NCBI GenBank assembly: GCA_016647705.1
Contig: CM028330.1
Location: 49,726,897 to 49,790,896, forward strand
Origin: Eucommia ulmoides
Taxonomy: Eukaryota; Streptophyta; Magnoliopsida; Garryales; Eucommiaceae
Length of the DNA stretch: 64,000 bases
Direction of reading: 5' to 3'
The notes below the pieces were generated by a model that saw nothing but the letters and a program-made list of their open reading frames with translations, was not told where the DNA came from and searched no databases. Positions 60,467 through 64,000 of the stretch are shown piece after piece (position 1 is the first letter of the stretch; each line of letters begins with the position of its first letter). The position numbers and the translations under genes were made by a program.

Positions 60467-63400
60467 ATGGGCCACCATAACAATCACCACACCACCGCCA
60501 CCGCCACCGCCGATGGGGTTTCTCAGCGAGTCAACAGCCCTAGATTCTCGGGCCCGATGACTCGCCGCGCCCACTCCTTCAAACGCAATAATTCCGCCAA
60601 CACCGGAAACACCCAAAATTGTACTGGCGGCGGCGGTAGTTCTTTAAGCATCCACCATGAGATCGATCTACACCTCAACTCACCCAGATCTGACGTCAAC
60701 ACGAACCCAGTTTCCGGCGATGGGTTTGAGTCGGCGGTTGAAAAGAAGCAGACCCATCATCATCACAACCTGACCCAGAGATTACATGTGAAGAAGCCCA
60801 TTGGATATGCGAGTGTGGATTTAGGGTTGGGATTAAGAGGGAAGAAGAAATTGGGGCATTTGATGTTCTTTGCCTTTTGTGGGTTGTGCTTGTTTATGGG
60901 TGTTCTCAAGATTTGTGCTACTGGGTGGTTTGGATCTGCCATGGATAGAGTTGGGTCCAATCAGGTTAGTGGATCAAAGATTACATTAAAATACTATTCT
61001 TGATCAACTTCTAGGAGTAGTTTTGAATCCTTGCATTCATATTTAATTTAATTTAATTTAATTTATTTATTTATTTATTGATTTGTTTAAGGTTGCTGAA
61101 ATTGGATATACATGAGCATGCAATGAACTATGATTTTTTCCTTTTTGTTTCCCTAAGATGGTTGATTAGTGATGAAATTTCTTGGTTAGAAGGTTTTGAT
61201 CCATTTTAAGCATCTTTTAGAAGAATATGGAGAAAAATAAATCCAAAAGAGGAAAAAATTGATGGGTTTTGTGTCTGAATCTGATCATGAAAAATTTGCC
61301 TTGAAAATTTGTGAAATTTCATGTAAAAAGAGAGGGGATAAGAGAAGTTGAAAAATCACTCGAGGTGTTAGTCCAGTTGGCAAGAGAATGTGCTCATTAC
61401 CTTGTGAACCAGGTTTGACTCTCCTAAGGAGCACTTCGAGAATTAAATTTTGAATTAAATTCTGAATGCACGAGGCCTATGTGGGCGAGTGCGCCTTTAA
61501 GATTGCCTGGTGAGTTGATTAGTCGAGGTGCATGTAAGCTGACTCAAATACACCTTACCGTAAAAATCCCCCCCCCCCCCCCCCAAAAAAAAAAAAAAAG
61601 TTGAAAAACACCATCTAAAGGTATGAGACTAATCAACTCTTTCATTGTTGATGCTCTATACCATAACTTATAGTTCTTCATTCTGCCTTTGTTTTTTGGG
61701 GTTCTTGTACTATTGCCCTTTTTTTTTTGGTCCTGTTTGTAGAACAACTCAGTTTTCAGCTCTTAACAACTTATTTTTTAGTCCTTAACAGTATTTTATT
61801 CGACTTTAACTATGATATCAAATGTAAATTCAACATGTAGTCGATATTAACTAGATGGATTCAATCTACTTGATGTTAATTGAATGACTAAGAACTTATT
61901 CGAAGGACTAAGAAGTTAAATAAAAAAAAAAAAAAAATGAGGATAAAAAATGGTAAGTGAATTAATATTGGGATAGTTTAATGATTTTCTCTTGAGTTCT
62001 AATTTTTCCCTCTAAAAATTAGTACATTCTCTCGTTCTTGTGGTAATTGTTTCACCTTTGCTGATTAGGATTCACCCGACTCTTCAATCACTCATCTGAA
62101 CCCACGGGATCGCAGCTCTGAAAAGAGAGATGACAGTGGTGATGTGGAACGGACTCTCAAGATGGTAGCATCGGGTGTAGTTGGTCACCAAAACGGCATA
62201 GCTGATGTAATTTTTAATTTCATTTTGCTAGTAGTTATTTCTCCATATCATTTTATTTCCCTCTTCGTTTATGCGATGGAATTCTTTAGCATTCAGGTAT
62301 TTGGTCGAAGCCTAACAGCGAGAATTTCACTCAGTGCATTGATCAGCCAAAGAGTCATAAAAGTAAGAGCTATTGAGATAGTTGAATTCAACTAAAGTAA
62401 ATAATTGAATTCAACTAAAGAAACTCACTTTCTTTGTGATTACAAGATCCGGCTTCTTAACCTTTTTTTTTTCCTCGTGGCAGAGCCGGATGCAAAGACA
62501 AATGGTTACCTTCTGATAAATGCGAACGGTGGCTTGAATCAGATGAGATTTGGGGTCTGTTTGCTTTGATGATTCTGTATGCATGTGAATTTGTTTTATT
62601 TATTTTTCTGATAAACAAATAGTTTTAGAGTGCAGATCTGTGATATGGTTGCTGTTGCTAAAATCATGAAGGCAACACTTGTTCTTCCTTCTCTTGATCA
62701 CACTTCCTACTGGGCTGATGACAGGTACTTTCTTGATTGTCTTCCTTCTGTTCCCTGAAAACTTGAAACGGAAACAAAAAAATATGTGAACAGAAACAGT
62801 ACCTAAGATTATCTAACGTGTCTATTCCTTGTTAATCTGCAGTGGCTTTAAAGATCTTTTTGATTGGCAACATTTCATTGAGACACTGAAAGATGACATC
62901 CACATTGTTGAGACATTGCCACCGGCCTATGCAGGAATTGAACCATTCACAAAGACCCCAATATCTTGGTCTAAGGTGAACATCCACCTTTTATTCATTA
63001 ACCATTTCAATGTGTGTGTGCGTATACATGCACACACATATATAAAGGACACCGCAGTGCATGAAGGCTCCTGCCACTGCGGGGATTAGGAAGGGTCAGA
63101 TGTATGCAGTCTTACCCCTGTATACCGAGAGACTAGTTCTAAGTTTTAAATTCAGGACCTCTAGGTCATAATAGAGCAATTTTACCATTGTACCTAAGGC
63201 TCCTCCTCCCCCTCCCCCTCACCCTCACACACACACTTTCTCTCTCTCTCACACACACACACACGCACACACATATATATATTTCTTTCTTCTGGAATGA
63301 ATATCACACCTGGATTTCAAAAATTAGGTTATTTTCGTCTTGCAATGAATTATTAACTCCATAATTTGATCGCTTAATATGATGCGAATAATATTTTCAA

Positions 63401-63673
63401 ATTCACATTTAAAATGGTGATAAATTTGTCCTCCTCTCAGGCAAGCTATTACAAGTCGGACATCCTCCCACTATTGAAGCATTACAAAGTAGTGTACTTC
63501 ACTCATAGCGATTCACGAATCGCCAACAATGGCCTCCCCAGTTCGATACAAAAGCTAAGGTGCCGTGTAAATTACAGGGCATTGAAATATTCTTCTCCCA
63601 TAGAAGAACTTGGAGAAATTTTGGTTTCTAGAATGCGACAGAATGGAAGCCCTTATCTTGCTCTCCATTTGAG
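60467..63673 (+). CDS. GT65-type protein O-fucosyltransferase family protein (type II membrane protein), partial
   Basis: Exons with consistent phases and GT..AG ends: 60467-60964, 62069-62206, 62290-62362, 62484-62554, 62636-62724, 62843-62975, 63441-63673 (last ends CATTTGAG before gt; the gene continues off the window). About 411 residues are visible. Family role: plant O-fucosyltransferase-like proteins, Golgi type II, modifying proteins or wall glycans; the substrate of this member is unknown. Residues 1-130 are low-complexity and His/Ser/Asn-rich. Residues about 131-150 ([20 protein letters not shown]) form the single membrane anchor. Then come [35 protein letters not shown] (family GGLNQMR, nucleotide-sugar site), [28 protein letters not shown] and [15 protein letters not shown]. 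The ATG at 60467 is the first in frame. Exon 3 uses the AG at 62288-62289, because the later AG (62295-62296) breaks the frame. SINEs lie in introns 1 and 6. Confidence 0.93.
61360..61598 (+). mobile_element. tRNA-derived SINE in intron 1
   Basis: The head has pol III promoter boxes: A-box-like tagtccagttgg (about 61369) and B-box-like ggtttgactctcc (about 61413). The body includes ggcctatgtgggcgagtgcg and tagtcgaggtgcatgtaagc, typical of plant tRNA-SINEs. The tail is a C-run then an A-run (about 61568-61598). Target duplication AGTTGAAAAATCAC (61346-61359) / AGTTGAAAAACACC (61599-61612). Same strand as the gene. Confidence 0.88.
63044..63203 (-). mobile_element. Au-like SINE in intron 6, opposite strand
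   Basis: On the minus strand: GGAGCCTTAGGTACAATGGT, a CTAGAGGTCCTGAATTTAAA B-box region, GGGGTAAGACTGCATACATC, CTTCCTAATCCCCGCAGTGG, and a 3' end near GCACTGCGGTGTCCTTT. This is the order and text of the Au SINE family known from many flowering plants. The target duplication is not clear because both flanks are simple repeats. Confidence 0.85.
63205..63285. repeat. CT/CA microsatellites
   Basis: cctccccctccccctcaccc, then (AC)n, (TC)n and (AC)n/(AT)n in intron 6, immediately upstream of the Au-like SINE in the SINE's own orientation. Confidence 0.85.
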
Positions 63674-64000
63674 GTATGTGTGCTTTTATTTATCTTTTCT
63701 TTTGTTGTTACTTATTTTTTTTTGTATATTTTCGACTGCAATGTTCAATATTATGAATTTTAAAGATCGCATAAACAGAAATGTTCATTGTAATCATATG
63801 TTTATACTAAGGATTTCCCATGCCTATACCTATTTTTAAATTTGTAAGTGTTAAAAAATAGTAAATAATAATAAAATATTTAATAAATTACATATATGAA
63901 AGATACAAAGTATAATTAAAATCAATCACTTTGAAGTGGAAGTGGAAGTATAAAATTTTTGAGCGGGAATTTTCCCCGCAAATATTTCATTGCTTCATCT
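63674..64000 (+). other. start of intron 7 of the O-fucosyltransferase gene
   Basis: Follows the donor gtatgtgt after CATTTGAG. AT-rich; no further exon with the expected continuation of the GT65 domain is seen before the window ends. Confidence 0.6.

Noticed and set aside
61360-61450. Possible functional tRNA gene
   Set aside because: A and B boxes are present but there is no cloverleaf with an intact acceptor stem, and a SINE body, tail and target duplication follow.
61569-61599. C-run then A-run as a possible assembly gap or error
   Set aside because: Its position at the SINE tail and the matching target duplication beyond it make a real tail more likely, although its exact length may be unreliable.

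Overview
The window is nuclear DNA of a flowering plant. It is AT-rich and packed with nested plant-type transposable elements: Ty3/Gypsy of Tat/Ogre-like and Tekay/del-like type, Ty1/Copia, PIF/Harbinger, hAT, Mutator-like MITEs and tRNA-derived SINEs. Only two host genes look intact, one at each edge. At the left edge is an intronless PLS-class pentatricopeptide repeat (PPR) gene on the minus strand (1-1501; its 3' end is off the window). At the right edge is a multi-exon GT65-type protein O-fucosyltransferase gene on the plus strand (60467-63673, seven exons visible, 3' exons off the window). I cannot name the species; nothing read here settles the lineage below flowering plants.

Layout. 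1-1501 PPR gene. 1502-4440 AT-rich spacer with a fragment of repeat family R1 and a possible lectin-receptor relic. 4445-8071 two decayed pectinesterase pseudogene fragments between two copies of a dispersed repeat. 8072-9447 a TIR element and a 628-bp solo LTR with a perfect 5-bp duplication, set in degenerate CAN-rich DNA. 10030-20770 a decayed minus-strand Tat/Ogre-like Gypsy body, interrupted by two solo LTRs. 20776-23005 a full R1 copy. 24001-35740 a cluster of Tekay/del-like material: one LTR plus gag-pol body on the minus strand, then LTRs in the opposite orientation, one inserted inside another. 36473-39508 an R1 copy holding a MITE. 39514-41384 LTR-like DNA holding a hAT element. 41480-49246 Copia fragments on both strands, split by a foldback Mutator-like MITE and by a third R1 copy that itself holds a 1.75-kb PIF/Harbinger element. 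49312-49557 two adjacent degenerate 5S rRNA pseudogenes. 50604-52366 a solo Tekay-like LTR with perfect 5-bp duplication. 52853-53411 a Tourist-like MITE. 54991-59589 a Copia element with both LTRs and a perfect GTTAC duplication, coding regions broken. 60467-end the O-fucosyltransferase gene with two SINEs in its introns.

The most interesting structures are: a conserved module of inverted repeats and hairpin-forming minisatellite units shared by five LTR copies; arrays of GTCGACC-type palindromes upstream of a conserved TATA box in the R1 repeats, which behave like long solo LTRs; a 632-bp MITE that is nearly one perfect hairpin; and tandem 5S pseudogenes with almost no spacer. I found no new biochemical system. 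The window is best read as a stratified transposon cluster between two genes, and empty-site comparisons allow part of the insertion order to be read.
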